A DNA stretch of 5,778 bases from Lachnospiraceae bacterium (GCA_017477805.1 JAFUUM010000137.1:1-5778); one strand, 5' to 3'. Numbered from the stretch's first letter, positions 1 through 5,778 are shown. Numbers and translations: made by a program. The notes: a model not told the origin generated them from the sequence alone.

Positions 1-257
1 ATATCGGGTGTGATACCACCTCCGCCGTAGACTTAGAGACGGAAAAGCAGATCCAGCACAGCCTGAAGGAACTGGATTTTGCCTGCACCAAGATCATCAT
101 CGCCCAGCGTATTTCCACAACGAAGGAAGCGGATCAGATCCTCATCCTCCAGGATGGCCGGATCACGGAGAGAGGTACTCACGAAGAACTCATCGCTCAG
201 GGAGGCTATTACGCCGAGCTTGTGAGATTACAGACAGGAGGTGAGGCAGCAGTATGA
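1..257 (+). CDS. ABC exporter subunit, degenerate NBD, C-terminal end only (partial)
   Basis: Only the last 84 codons are in the window; the gene enters from the left, with its reading frame starting at base 3. The translation is the end of an ABC-exporter nucleotide-binding domain. It shows the region after Walker B and the D-loop (TTSAVD), the H-loop segment (IIIAQRIST), and the C-terminal IT-ERGTHEELIAQGGYYAELVRLQ stretch typical of ABC multidrug exporters. Two deviations stand out. The catalytic carboxylate position is Asp (codon 12-14) rather than Glu, and the switch histidine is Gln (codon 105-107). In the family, that pair of changes marks the degenerate subunit of heterodimeric exporters such as TM287, LmrC or BmrC. 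The residue before the Asp is Cys where Walker B normally has Asp. The stop codon overlaps the next gene's start (ATGA, 254-257), so the two are translationally coupled. The substrate cannot be read from this fragment. Confidence 0.93.
   Translation, partial: IGCDTTSAVDLETEKQIQHSLKELDFACTKIIIAQRISTTKEADQILILQDGRITERGTHEELIAQGGYYAELVRLQTGGEAAV
236..244 (+). promoter_or_regulatory. Strong Shine-Dalgarno for the downstream ABC subunit
   Basis: AGGAGGTGA lies inside the 3' end of the upstream gene, nine bases before the ATG at 254. It matches the anti-Shine-Dalgarno very well and fixes the start at 254. Together with the ATGA overlap, it supports coupled, near-stoichiometric synthesis of the two exporter subunits. 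Confidence 0.85.
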
Positions 258-2059
258 GAAGAAATACTTATAAAGAAGACGAAATCCTGGAAGAGCCTTT
301 TGACTTTAAGCATCTGCTGAGAGCCTCCGTATACATCAAAAAGCATGCGGGCAAAATGATCCTTGCCATGGTCCTTTCGGGACTTGGCGGTATCACGATG
401 CTCTTTGCTCCCATGATCATGCGCAGGGCGCTGGATGTGGCCATCCCCGAGAAGAACACGACCCAGTTGTACCTGCTGGTACTCCTGCTCTTTGGCGCCT
501 ACCTTGCCAGCGTGATCTTTACCACATTAAGATCCCGGATCATGGTTAAGGTCAGTCAGAACATCATTTACGATATCCGCGGAGATATCTTCCGGCACCT
601 TCAGAAGCTGCCGTTTCAGTACTATGACGACAGGCCTCACGGAAAGATCCTGATCCGTGTGGTAAACTACGTCAACTCCGTTTCGGATATGCTCAGTAAC
701 GGTCTGATCAACGTGGTGCTGGAGATCCTGAACCTGATCTTTATCGTGATCTTCATGCTCCTGGTGGACATCAAACTGTCCCTGGTGGTTTTGGCGGGCG
801 TTCCTTTCCTGATGATCTTTATGTTCTGGATCAAGCAGAAACAGAGAAAGGCCTGGCAAAGCGTTTCCAATAAGAATTCCAACCTGAATGCATACCTTCA
901 GGAGAATATCGTGGGTGCAAGGATCACCCAGATCTTTGCGAGAGAAGATGAAAACGCCGAGATCTTCCGGGAACTGTCCGGCAGATGTCAGAAAGCCTGG
1001 ATGAAGGCTGTCAGCTACAGTACCCTGGTATGGCCCGGCATCGATACCATCTCTGTTCTGGTGAGAGCCGCCATCTTCCTGTTCGGACTGATCATCTTCG
1101 GCCAGGGAAATGAGAGCCTGGGTACCATTGTTGCCATCTCCAGTTATGCGGCGCGGTTCTGGCAGCCCATCATGAACCTTGGCAATATCTTTAATAACTT
1201 TATCAACAACATCGCTTATCTGGAGCGTATCTTTGAGACCATGGACGAGCCCGTGATCGTAACGGATGCGGAAGACGCCGTTCCCATGAAAGATCTTCGG
1301 GAAGGTAACGCCAAAGACCACGGACAGGTGGTGTTTGATCACGTTTCTTTCTCTTACGAAAAGGGAAAAGAAGTCCTTCATGATGTGTCCTTTACCGTAA
1401 ATCCCGGAGAAAGCATTGCCCTTGTGGGTCCTACAGGTGCCGGAAAGAGCACCATCGTCAGTCTGATCTCCAGATTTTACAACTTAGACAGCGGACGGAT
1501 CCTCATCGACGGCCAGGATATCTCAAAAGTAACCCTGGAATCCTTAAGATCCCAGATGGGTATCATGCTGCAGGACAGCTTTATCTTCTCCGGTACCATT
1601 GCGGACAATATCCGGTACGGAAAGCTGGATGCTACGGATGAGGAGATCCGGGGGGCGGCGGATACGGTCTGCGCCGGAGAGTTTATCTCGAGGATGAAGA
1701 ATGGGTACGATACGGAAGTAAAAGAGAGAGGTTCCCTCCTGTCTCAGGGACAGAAGCAGCTGATCTCCTTTGCGAGAACTTTGTTATCGGATCCCGCCAT
1801 CCTGGTTTTGGATGAAGCCACATCCAGTATTGACGTGCAGACGGAAAAAGCGTTGCAGAAAGGCTTAAACGCCATGCTGCAGGGCAGGACCAGTTTTATC
1901 ATTGCCCACAGACTTTCCACCATCATCGGCTGCGACAAGATCATGTATATTGACAACGGCGGTATTGTGGAAGCGGGAACCCATGAGGAACTTCTGGCGA
2001 AGAAGGGGGCGTATTACAAACTTTACACGGCCCAGATGGAGGATCTGGCCTCAGCATAG
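254..2059 (+). CDS. ABC transporter ATP-binding/permease protein, catalytic subunit of a heterodimeric exporter
   Basis: A 601-residue half-transporter with the usual length and order: an N-terminal six-helix exporter membrane domain (roughly residues 35-310, with obvious hydrophobic segments near 35-55, 72-92, 152-171, 174-193 and 263-283), then a nucleotide-binding domain (about 358-595). Visible NBD motifs are the A-loop Tyr368, Walker A GPTGAGKST (392-400), Q-loop Gln440, signature LSQGQ (496-500), Walker B ILVLDE with catalytic Glu521, the D-loop SSID (524-527) and H-loop His552. All catalytic residues are intact, but the signature has Gln instead of the usual Gly (LSGGQ). TM288-like subunits also carry this change, and it faces the partner's Walker A. 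With the overlapping upstream gene, whose NBD is degenerate, this predicts a TM287/288 or BmrCD-type heterodimer in the cytoplasmic membrane exporting drugs, lipids or peptides. The substrate is unknown. The start at 254 is supported by a strong Shine-Dalgarno nine bases upstream. Confidence 0.95.
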   Translation: MRRNTYKEDEILEEPFDFKHLLRASVYIKKHAGKMILAMVLSGLGGITMLFAPMIMRRALDVAIPEKNTTQLYLLVLLLFGAYLASVIFTTLRSRIMVKVSQNIIYDIRGDIFRHLQKLPFQYYDDRPHGKILIRVVNYVNSVSDMLSNGLINVVLEILNLIFIVIFMLLVDIKLSLVVLAGVPFLMIFMFWIKQKQRKAWQSVSNKNSNLNAYLQENIVGARITQIFAREDENAEIFRELSGRCQKAWMKAVSYSTLVWPGIDTISVLVRAAIFLFGLIIFGQGNESLGTIVAISSYAARFWQPIMNLGNIFNNFINNIAYLERIFETMDEPVIVTDAEDAVPMKDLREGNAKDHGQVVFDHVSFSYEKGKEVLHDVSFTVNPGESIALVGPTGAGKSTIVSLISRFYNLDSGRILIDGQDISKVTLESLRSQMGIMLQDSFIFSGTIADNIRYGKLDATDEEIRGAADTVCAGEFISRMKNGYDTEVKERGSLLSQGQKQLISFARTLLSDPAILVLDEATSSIDVQTEKALQKGLNAMLQGRTSFIIAHRLSTIIGCDKIMYIDNGGIVEAGTHEELLAKKGAYYKLYTAQMEDLASA

Positions 2060-2077
2060 ATCAGCGTCTGTTTCACA

Positions 2078-2085
2078 GAACGTTC
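2078..2085. promoter_or_regulatory. Short perfect palindrome upstream of the ftsH promoter
   Basis: GAACGTTC is an 8-bp perfect inverted repeat about 20 bases upstream of the -10 element, in or next to where a -35 region would sit. It could be a small operator, or it could be chance. It lacks the four-base spacer of the Firmicute LexA box and I do not recognise it as any other known site. Confidence 0.2.
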
Positions 2086-2114
2086 ACGCATTTTTATTTG
2101 CGCTATGCTATGAT
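2083..2114 (+). promoter_or_regulatory. Probable sigma-A promoter for ftsH-uvrC (extended -10)
   Basis: The extended -10 element TGCTATGAT lies at 2106-2114, with TATGAT matching four of six consensus positions plus the upstream TG. The best -35-like hexamer is TTCACG at 2083-2088, but its spacer to TATGAT would be 20 bases, which is long. The extended -10 may therefore carry most of the activity. An AT-rich stretch (ATTTTTATTT) lies between the two. The transcription start would fall near 2121, giving an ftsH leader of about 190 bases. A nearby alternative -10, TATGCT at 2104-2109, has a 15-base spacer. The position between two separate gene groups supports the call. Confidence 0.6.
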
Positions 2115-2133
2115 GATACATAAGGGATCAAGG

Positions 2134-2170
2134 TCAGGAAGATATCCTGCTTGCAGAGATATCTTCCTGA
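2134..2170 (+). promoter_or_regulatory. Perfect 13-bp hairpin near the 5' end of the ftsH leader
   Basis: TCAGGAAGATATC (2134-2146) is exactly complementary to GATATCTTCCTGA (2158-2170). The 11-base interior CTGCTTGCAGA can extend the stem by CTG/CAG with a bulged A, capped by a small loop. The stem would begin about 13 bases after the predicted transcription start. It is followed by AATTTGAG and not a T-run, so it is more likely a 5' stabiliser or regulatory stem than a terminator. An alternative outer pairing, AGGTC (2131-2135) with GACCT (2177-2181), competes for two of its bases. Confidence 0.75.
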
Positions 2171-2190
2171 ATTTGAGACCTGCCCGAACA

Positions 2191-2274
2191 CGAGCAAGGA
2201 GCGATTTGCAAAGAAAATCTGCGGAATGCGAGTGCTCGGAGGATTGCGGGAGCCGCGAAGCGGCGAAGCAATCC
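2191..2274. repeat. Compound palindromic block (REP/MITE-like or structured RNA)
   Basis: Two adjacent hairpins are packed in 84 bases. In the first, CGAGCA (2191-2196) pairs with TGCTCG (2233-2238) and encloses a smaller stem, GCGATTT (2201-2207) with AAATC-GC (2215-2222, one bulged T). In the second, GGATTGC (2241-2247) pairs with GCAATCC (2268-2274) and encloses GCCGC/GCGGC (2252-2256 and 2260-2264) around a GAA loop. The nested GC-rich palindromes and recurring GAAGC words resemble short dispersed palindromic elements found between genes in many bacteria. Whether this unit recurs in the genome cannot be seen from one copy. It lies inside the ftsH leader, so it would be transcribed. Confidence 0.5.
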
Positions 2275-2294
2275 GTATCAACTGTATCAAAAAT

Positions 2295-2301
2295 GAAAGG
2301 A
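2295..2301 (+). promoter_or_regulatory. Shine-Dalgarno that sets the ftsH start
   Basis: GAAAGGA lies eight bases before the ATG at 2310. The frame stays open upstream to a TTG at 2151, but that extension runs through the palindromic leader, has no good ribosome-binding site and encodes nothing FtsH-like. The in-frame ATG at 2226 also lacks a properly spaced site. The start at 2310 is therefore preferred. Confidence 0.75.
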
Positions 2302-2309
2302 CTACGGTT

Positions 2310-4940
2310 ATGAGATCAATGAAAGACCTGATCCGCCGTTTTGATGACGGCGGCTACGGCGGGGGATATAACGGCGGCGGCCAGGGGAATGGTCAGGGAG
2401 GCCCCGGAAACGGCGGTAACAAAAAGCCGCCGGTCAATATCATCACCTATATTCTGGCGGCTGTGCTGATGCTGATGATGATCAGCATGTTCGTCAACTC
2501 CTTTGGATCCAATTCCAGTCAGAAAGAGGTTACCTATTCCCAATTCATTACCTGGGTGGATGCGGATAAGGTCCAGAGTGTGGATATTGCTTCCGACAGG
2601 ATCAATATCACCTTAAAACCCGGCGTGGAGATCGGCGTATTGCCGGATCTTTCCGGATCTTCCTCCTCTGTTTTCTCCGCAAGGGGGCAGCAGGGATATA
2701 CTTCGGAAACCGTATTTTATACAGCAGTCATTGACGATGAGACCTTGACGCTGCGGCTCCTCGCCCACGGCGTGGAGATCAAGGGGAATATCCCCAGCAG
2801 TTCCGGTTTCATCCTGGAACTCCTTCTGACCTGGATCCTTCCCATCCTGCTGATGTGGGGATTTTTAAGTCTGATCTTTCGGAGAATGTCCAAATCCGGC
2901 GGCGGACTCTTCAATGTAGGAAAGAGTAACGCAAAGGTATACGGTCAGAAACAGACCGGTGTCACCTTTAAAGATGTTGCCGGTGAAGATGAAGCCAAAG
3001 AATCCCTTGTGGAAGTGGTGGATTTCCTCCATAACCCCGAGCGGTATACCCAGATCGGTGCAAAACTCCCGAAAGGTGCTCTTCTTGTGTGCCCTCCGGG
3101 AACCGGTAAGACCCTGCTTGCAAAGGCTGTGGCCGGAGAAGCAAATGTACCTTTCTTCTCCATGACGGGTTCCGACTTTGTGGAATTATACGTGGGTGTG
3201 GGTGCATCCCGTGTCCGTGACCTCTTTAAGGAAGCGGAGAAAAACGCACCCTGCATCATCTTTATCGATGAGATCGATGCCATCGGCCGGAGCCGCGACA
3301 GCAAATATGGCGGCGGAAACGATGAGCGGGAACAGACCCTGAACCAGTTGTTATCGGAAATGGACGGTTTTGATGCCAAGAAGGGTATCATCATCCTGGC
3401 AGCGACCAACCGCCCCGAGATCCTGGATAAGGCCCTGCTCCGTCCCGGACGGTTTGACCGCCGGATCATCGTGGATAAGCCTGACTTAAAGGGGCGTGTG
3501 GAGATCCTGAAAGTCCATGCCAAAGATGTGCTGATGGATGATTCCGTTGACTTAAACGAGATCGCCCTTGCCACCAGCGGTGCCGTAGGTTCCGATCTTG
3601 CCAACATGATCAACGAGGCGGCCATCAATGCCGTTAAACTCGGCAGACGTGCTGTGAACCAAAAGGATCTGTTTGACGCAGTGGAACAGGTTCTTGTTGG
3701 AAAAGAGAAAAAAGACCGTATCATGAGCAAACAGGAGAGAAAGATCGTGTCTTATCACGAGACCGGTCATGCCCTCATCGCTGCTCTTCAGAAGAATTCT
3801 GAACCTGTGCAGAAGATCACCATCGTTCCCAGGACCATGGGTGCCCTTGGGTACGTAATGCAGGTTCCGGAAGAAGAAAAGTTCTTAAATACCAAAGCGG
3901 AACTCCATGATATGCTGGTAGGTCTTTTGGGAGGCCGGGCAGCAGAGGAGATCGTATTTGATACCGTGACCACCGGCGCGGCCAATGATATCGAAAAGGC
4001 CACCAACATCGCCAGAGCCATGGTCACCAGATACGGTATGTCCAAGAAGTTCGGACTCATGGGTCTTGAGACCGTTGAGAGCCAGTACCTTGAGGGAAGA
4101 TCCTCCATGAACTGTGCCGATTCCACAGCAGCGGATGTGGATGAAGAGGTCATGAAGATCCTGAAAGATTGCTATAAAGAAGCAAAGACACTGCTGAAGG
4201 ATAATCGTGAACTCATGGATAAACTGGCAGGTTTCCTCATCGAGAAGGAAACCATTACCGGCAAGGAGTTCATGAAGATCTACCGTCAGGAAAAAGGTCT
4301 GCCGGAACCTCCGGAAGAAGAGGAAAAGGCAACCGGCGAAAAGCAGGATCCCGGAAGAAAGACTTCCCTTGCGGAAAACTATATCCTGAAGAATGATCTT
4401 TCCAGAAGACCGGTGATCCCGGCTTCCGAGAACGTTCCTGTAAAAGAAGGGGACAAGATCCCCATGAGACAGGATATGTACGGCCTGGATCCTAACTGGA
4501 GACCCGGTGGGGGGAACAATATGCCGGGTCCTCAAAACGGCGGAAATCCCTATAAGGGCGGGGTATATCAGCCCGGATCCACAAGTCCTCAGGGTTGGAA
4601 TGTGCCTCCCCAGATGCCCACGGGAATGTTCTCCGGTGCGCCTTATCAGCAGCCCGGACAGCCTATGGGCCAGCAGATCCAGCAGCCTCAGGTCCAGCAG
4701 CCCGTGCAGCAGTCCGAACTGCCGCGGGAGGAAGCTCAGCCCGTCATGCAGCAGGAGGAGCAGCCGAAACAACAATCGGCAGAAGATGTTCCTGAGCAGC
4801 GTCCGGAAGAAACTTCGGCAATAACAGAAACCCGTCCGGAAGTACAGGCGGAAGAAGTTAGTAACGAAAGCGCGTCAGAAGAAAAGGAAGAGATCACAAG
4901 CGCAGCTCTTGCCTATGATGATGACGAGGAAGACGATTAG
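2310..4940 (+). CDS. ftsH: ATP-dependent zinc metalloprotease FtsH with long C-terminal extension
   Basis: An 876-residue membrane-anchored AAA+ protease that extracts and degrades membrane and short-lived cytoplasmic proteins. In order: a Gly-rich N-terminal tail (14-37, 15 of 24 residues Gly), TM1 (about 43-64), an extracytoplasmic domain (about 66-165), TM2 (about 166-190), the AAA+ domain (about 215-460) and the M41 peptidase domain (about 470-660). Motifs are Walker A CPPGTGKT (261-268), pore loop LYVG (293-296), Walker B IIFIDE (316-321), second region of homology with RPGRFDRR (378-385), zinc site HETGH (483-487) and the third ligand Asp560, 77 residues after His483 as in the family. 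Oddities are Cys261 replacing the first Walker A glycine and a tail of about 210 residues (668-876) that is Pro/Gly/Gln-rich and ends in acidic residues. Typical FtsH is about 600-650 residues. The start at 2310 is chosen from the Shine-Dalgarno at 2295. uvrC follows five bases after the stop. Confidence 0.96.
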   Translation: MRSMKDLIRRFDDGGYGGGYNGGGQGNGQGGPGNGGNKKPPVNIITYILAAVLMLMMISMFVNSFGSNSSQKEVTYSQFITWVDADKVQSVDIASDRINITLKPGVEIGVLPDLSGSSSSVFSARGQQGYTSETVFYTAVIDDETLTLRLLAHGVEIKGNIPSSSGFILELLLTWILPILLMWGFLSLIFRRMSKSGGGLFNVGKSNAKVYGQKQTGVTFKDVAGEDEAKESLVEVVDFLHNPERYTQIGAKLPKGALLVCPPGTGKTLLAKAVAGEANVPFFSMTGSDFVELYVGVGASRVRDLFKEAEKNAPCIIFIDEIDAIGRSRDSKYGGGNDEREQTLNQLLSEMDGFDAKKGIIILAATNRPEILDKALLRPGRFDRRIIVDKPDLKGRVEILKVHAKDVLMDDSVDLNEIALATSGAVGSDLANMINEAAINAVKLGRRAVNQKDLFDAVEQVLVGKEKKDRIMSKQERKIVSYHETGHALIAALQKNSEPVQKITIVPRTMGALGYVMQVPEEEKFLNTKAELHDMLVGLLGGRAAEEIVFDTVTTGAANDIEKATNIARAMVTRYGMSKKFGLMGLETVESQYLEGRSSMNCADSTAADVDEEVMKILKDCYKEAKTLLKDNRELMDKLAGFLIEKETITGKEFMKIYRQEKGLPEPPEEEEKATGEKQDPGRKTSLAENYILKNDLSRRPVIPASENVPVKEGDKIPMRQDMYGLDPNWRPGGGNNMPGPQNGGNPYKGGVYQPGSTSPQGWNVPPQMPTGMFSGAPYQQPGQPMGQQIQQPQVQQPVQQSELPREEAQPVMQQEEQPKQQSAEDVPEQRPEETSAITETRPEVQAEEVSNESASEEKEEITSAALAYDDDEEDD
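4311..4937 (+). other. Low-complexity C-terminal extension of FtsH
   Basis: This region encodes FtsH residues 668-876, beyond the conserved protease domain. It can be split into a charged linker (about 668-720), a Gly/Pro/Asn/Tyr-rich segment (about 725-778), a Gln/Pro-rich segment (779-822, 18 Gln in 44 residues, often as CAG pairs) and an acidic end (about 846-876, finishing DDDEEDD). It is predicted to be disordered and cytosolic. No catalytic motif or folded domain is recognised. The reading frame is intact and runs straight to the stop beside uvrC, so this is not a frameshift artefact at the join with the core. Confidence 0.8.
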
Positions 4941-4945
4941 ATCCC

Positions 4946-5778
4946 ATGTTTGATTTTGAGGAAGAACTGAAAAACCTCCCTCACAGACCGGGAGTTTATA
5001 TCATGCATGATGAGAATGATTCCATTCTCTACGTCGGTAAGGCCGTAGACCTGCACAACAGGGTACGGTCTTACTTTCGTCGTATCCGCGGAAGGGGTCC
5101 CCAGATCCTGAAGATGGTGGAGCAGATCAGCCGCTTCGAGTACATCGTTACCGACTCGGAACTGGAAGCCCTGGTCCTGGAGAACAATCTCATCAAGGAG
5201 CACAGTCCCAAGTACAATACGCTGTTAAAGGACGATAAGACCTATCCCTACATCAAAGTCACTCTGGGCGAGGCCTTTCCCCGGATCCTCTTTTCCAGGG
5301 AGATGAAGAAGGACAAGAGCCGGTACTTCGGACCCTATACCTCTGCAGCTGCCACCAAAGAGACCATCGACCTTTTAAACAAGTTGTTTCATCTTCGGAC
5401 CTGCAACCGGAATCTGCCGGGGGATATCGGGGTGGAAAGAACCTGTCTCAATCATCACATCGGACAGTGTGAAGCCCCCTGTCAGGGGTATATTTCTGAA
5501 GAAGCATATATGGAGCGGGTAAAGGGAGCACTGGACTTCCTGAACGGGGATTATCAGCCCATTTTGAAAGCCCTGAAGGCACAGATGGAAAAGGCTTCCG
5601 AGGAACTTCGCTTTGAGGATGCCGCTAAAATCCGGGACCTTTACAACAATGTCCATTCCGTGGCTCAGAAGCAGAAGATCACGGATACGGAAGGGGAAGA
5701 TAAGGATGTGATCGCCGTTTCCACGGATGACAACGAAGCAGTGGTACAGATCTTCTTTATCCGGGACGGTAAGCTCAT
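4946..5778 (+). CDS. uvrC: Excinuclease ABC subunit C, N-terminal part (partial, runs off the window)
   Basis: The first 277 codons of UvrC, the nuclease that makes both incisions around bulky lesions with UvrA and UvrB in nucleotide excision repair. The N-terminal GIY-YIG nuclease domain (about 12-91) shows GVY (16-18), YVG (29-31), Lys32, Arg39, Tyr43, the probable catalytic Glu79 in LEALVLENNLIKEHSPKYN, and Asn91. A cysteine cluster follows (Cys153, Cys167, Cys175, Cys179), matching the cysteines that bind an iron-sulfur cluster in studied UvrC proteins. A UVR motif for UvrB binding lies at about 204-239. The C-terminal endonuclease and HhH domains lie beyond the window. The MFDFEEELKNLPHRPGVY start is typical of the family. 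The ATG is five bases after the ftsH stop, with only a distant GAGGA (4926-4930, 15 bases upstream), so translation may depend on coupling to ftsH. Confidence 0.97.
   Translation, partial: MFDFEEELKNLPHRPGVYIMHDENDSILYVGKAVDLHNRVRSYFRRIRGRGPQILKMVEQISRFEYIVTDSELEALVLENNLIKEHSPKYNTLLKDDKTYPYIKVTLGEAFPRILFSREMKKDKSRYFGPYTSAAATKETIDLLNKLFHLRTCNRNLPGDIGVERTCLNHHIGQCEAPCQGYISEEAYMERVKGALDFLNGDYQPILKALKAQMEKASEELRFEDAAKIRDLYNNVHSVAQKQKITDTEGEDKDVIAVSTDDNEAVVQIFFIRDGKL

Larger units (their letters stand above)
2121..2309 (+). promoter_or_regulatory. Long structured 5' leader of ftsH
   Basis: The inferred leader between the promoter and the ftsH ATG is about 190 bases and is unusually rich in inverted repeats. 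It contains a perfect 13-bp hairpin (2134-2170), a two-tier hairpin (2191-2238) and a second compound hairpin (2241-2274), leaving a 35-base unpaired stretch with the Shine-Dalgarno before the start codon. None of the hairpins is followed by a T-run, so none looks like an intrinsic terminator. I do not recognise a named riboswitch or T-box. A role in mRNA stability or translational control is possible but inferred only from the structure. A short direct repeat, GTATCAA at 2275-2281 and 2284-2290, precedes the ribosome-binding site. Confidence 0.5.

Noticed and set aside
527..1381. A long open frame on the minus strand opposite the ABC transporter
   Set aside because: It is a shadow of the strong + strand gene. 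Its translation is His/Gln/Asp-rich without any recognisable domain.
2064..2100. A rho-independent terminator for the ABC operon
   Set aside because: GCGT (2064-2067) and ACGC (2086-2089) flank a short CTGT/ACAG stem and are followed by ATTTTTATTT. However, the two stems are separated by a 7-base bulge, the pairing is weak, and the T-rich stretch more likely belongs to the promoter spacer.
2230..2236. GAGTGCT, half of a CIRCE/HrcA operator, which would suit a heat-shock-type gene
   Set aside because: There is no TTAGCACTC arm nine bases upstream. The GAGTGCT bases are explained by the CGAGCA/TGCTCG stem.
2275..2290. Two GTATCAA direct repeats with 9-base spacing just before the ftsH ribosome-binding site
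   Set aside because: Two 7-base copies are too little to separate from chance, and no known regulator site matches.
2151..2309. A possible 53-residue N-terminal extension of FtsH starting from TTG at 2151 (or ATG at 2226)
   Set aside because: The stretch runs through the palindromic leader, lacks a suitably spaced ribosome-binding site, and its translation resembles nothing in FtsH. The ATG at 2310 has a good Shine-Dalgarno and a sensible N-terminus.
2945..4775. Long minus-strand open frames (2945-3730 and 3885-4775) opposite ftsH
   Set aside because: They mirror the conserved FtsH AAA+ and protease codons, have low-complexity Ser/Arg- or Leu/His-rich translations, and show no domain or ribosome-binding evidence.
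4638..4781. CAG-rich stretch as a tandem DNA repeat or CRISPR-like array
   Set aside because: There is no regular repeat unit or spacer. It is simply Gln/Pro-rich coding sequence in the FtsH tail.

Overview
This window looks like ordinary chromosome from a Gram-positive member of the Firmicutes. The protein styles (UvrC N-terminus, FtsH core, TM287/288-like ABC exporter pair), the AGGAGG-type Shine-Dalgarno sites, the moderately high GC for a clostridium and the TG-extended -10 element suggest a clostridial, Lachnospiraceae-like organism. That placement is an inference from style and was not tested by any search.

Layout, all on the + strand: (1) bases 1-257 carry the C-terminal end of an ABC exporter subunit with a degenerate nucleotide-binding domain. 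(2) Bases 254-2059 carry a complete ABC exporter subunit, overlapping the first gene by ATGA. The two form a probable heterodimeric drug or lipid exporter operon in which one ATP site is degenerate. (3) Bases 2060-2309 are a 250-base intergenic region. It holds a likely extended -10 promoter and a long, strongly structured ftsH leader: a perfect 13-bp hairpin, then a compound palindromic block. (4) Bases 2310-4940 carry an FtsH membrane AAA+ zinc protease with a Gly-rich N-terminal tail and an unusual C-terminal extension of about 200 residues (Pro/Gln-rich, then acidic). Its Walker A motif starts with Cys instead of Gly. (5) From 4946 to the window end runs the N-terminal part of uvrC, five bases after the ftsH stop and probably co-transcribed with it.

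The ABC pair is one transcriptional unit, and ftsH-uvrC is probably a second unit driven from the promoter near 2106-2114. That unit joins membrane protein quality control to nucleotide excision repair. No mobile element, CRISPR array, tRNA or rRNA was seen. No clear new multi-gene system is present. The parts most worth a second look are the structured ftsH leader, which may contain a dispersed palindromic repeat, and the atypical FtsH (Walker A Cys, disordered C-terminal tail).
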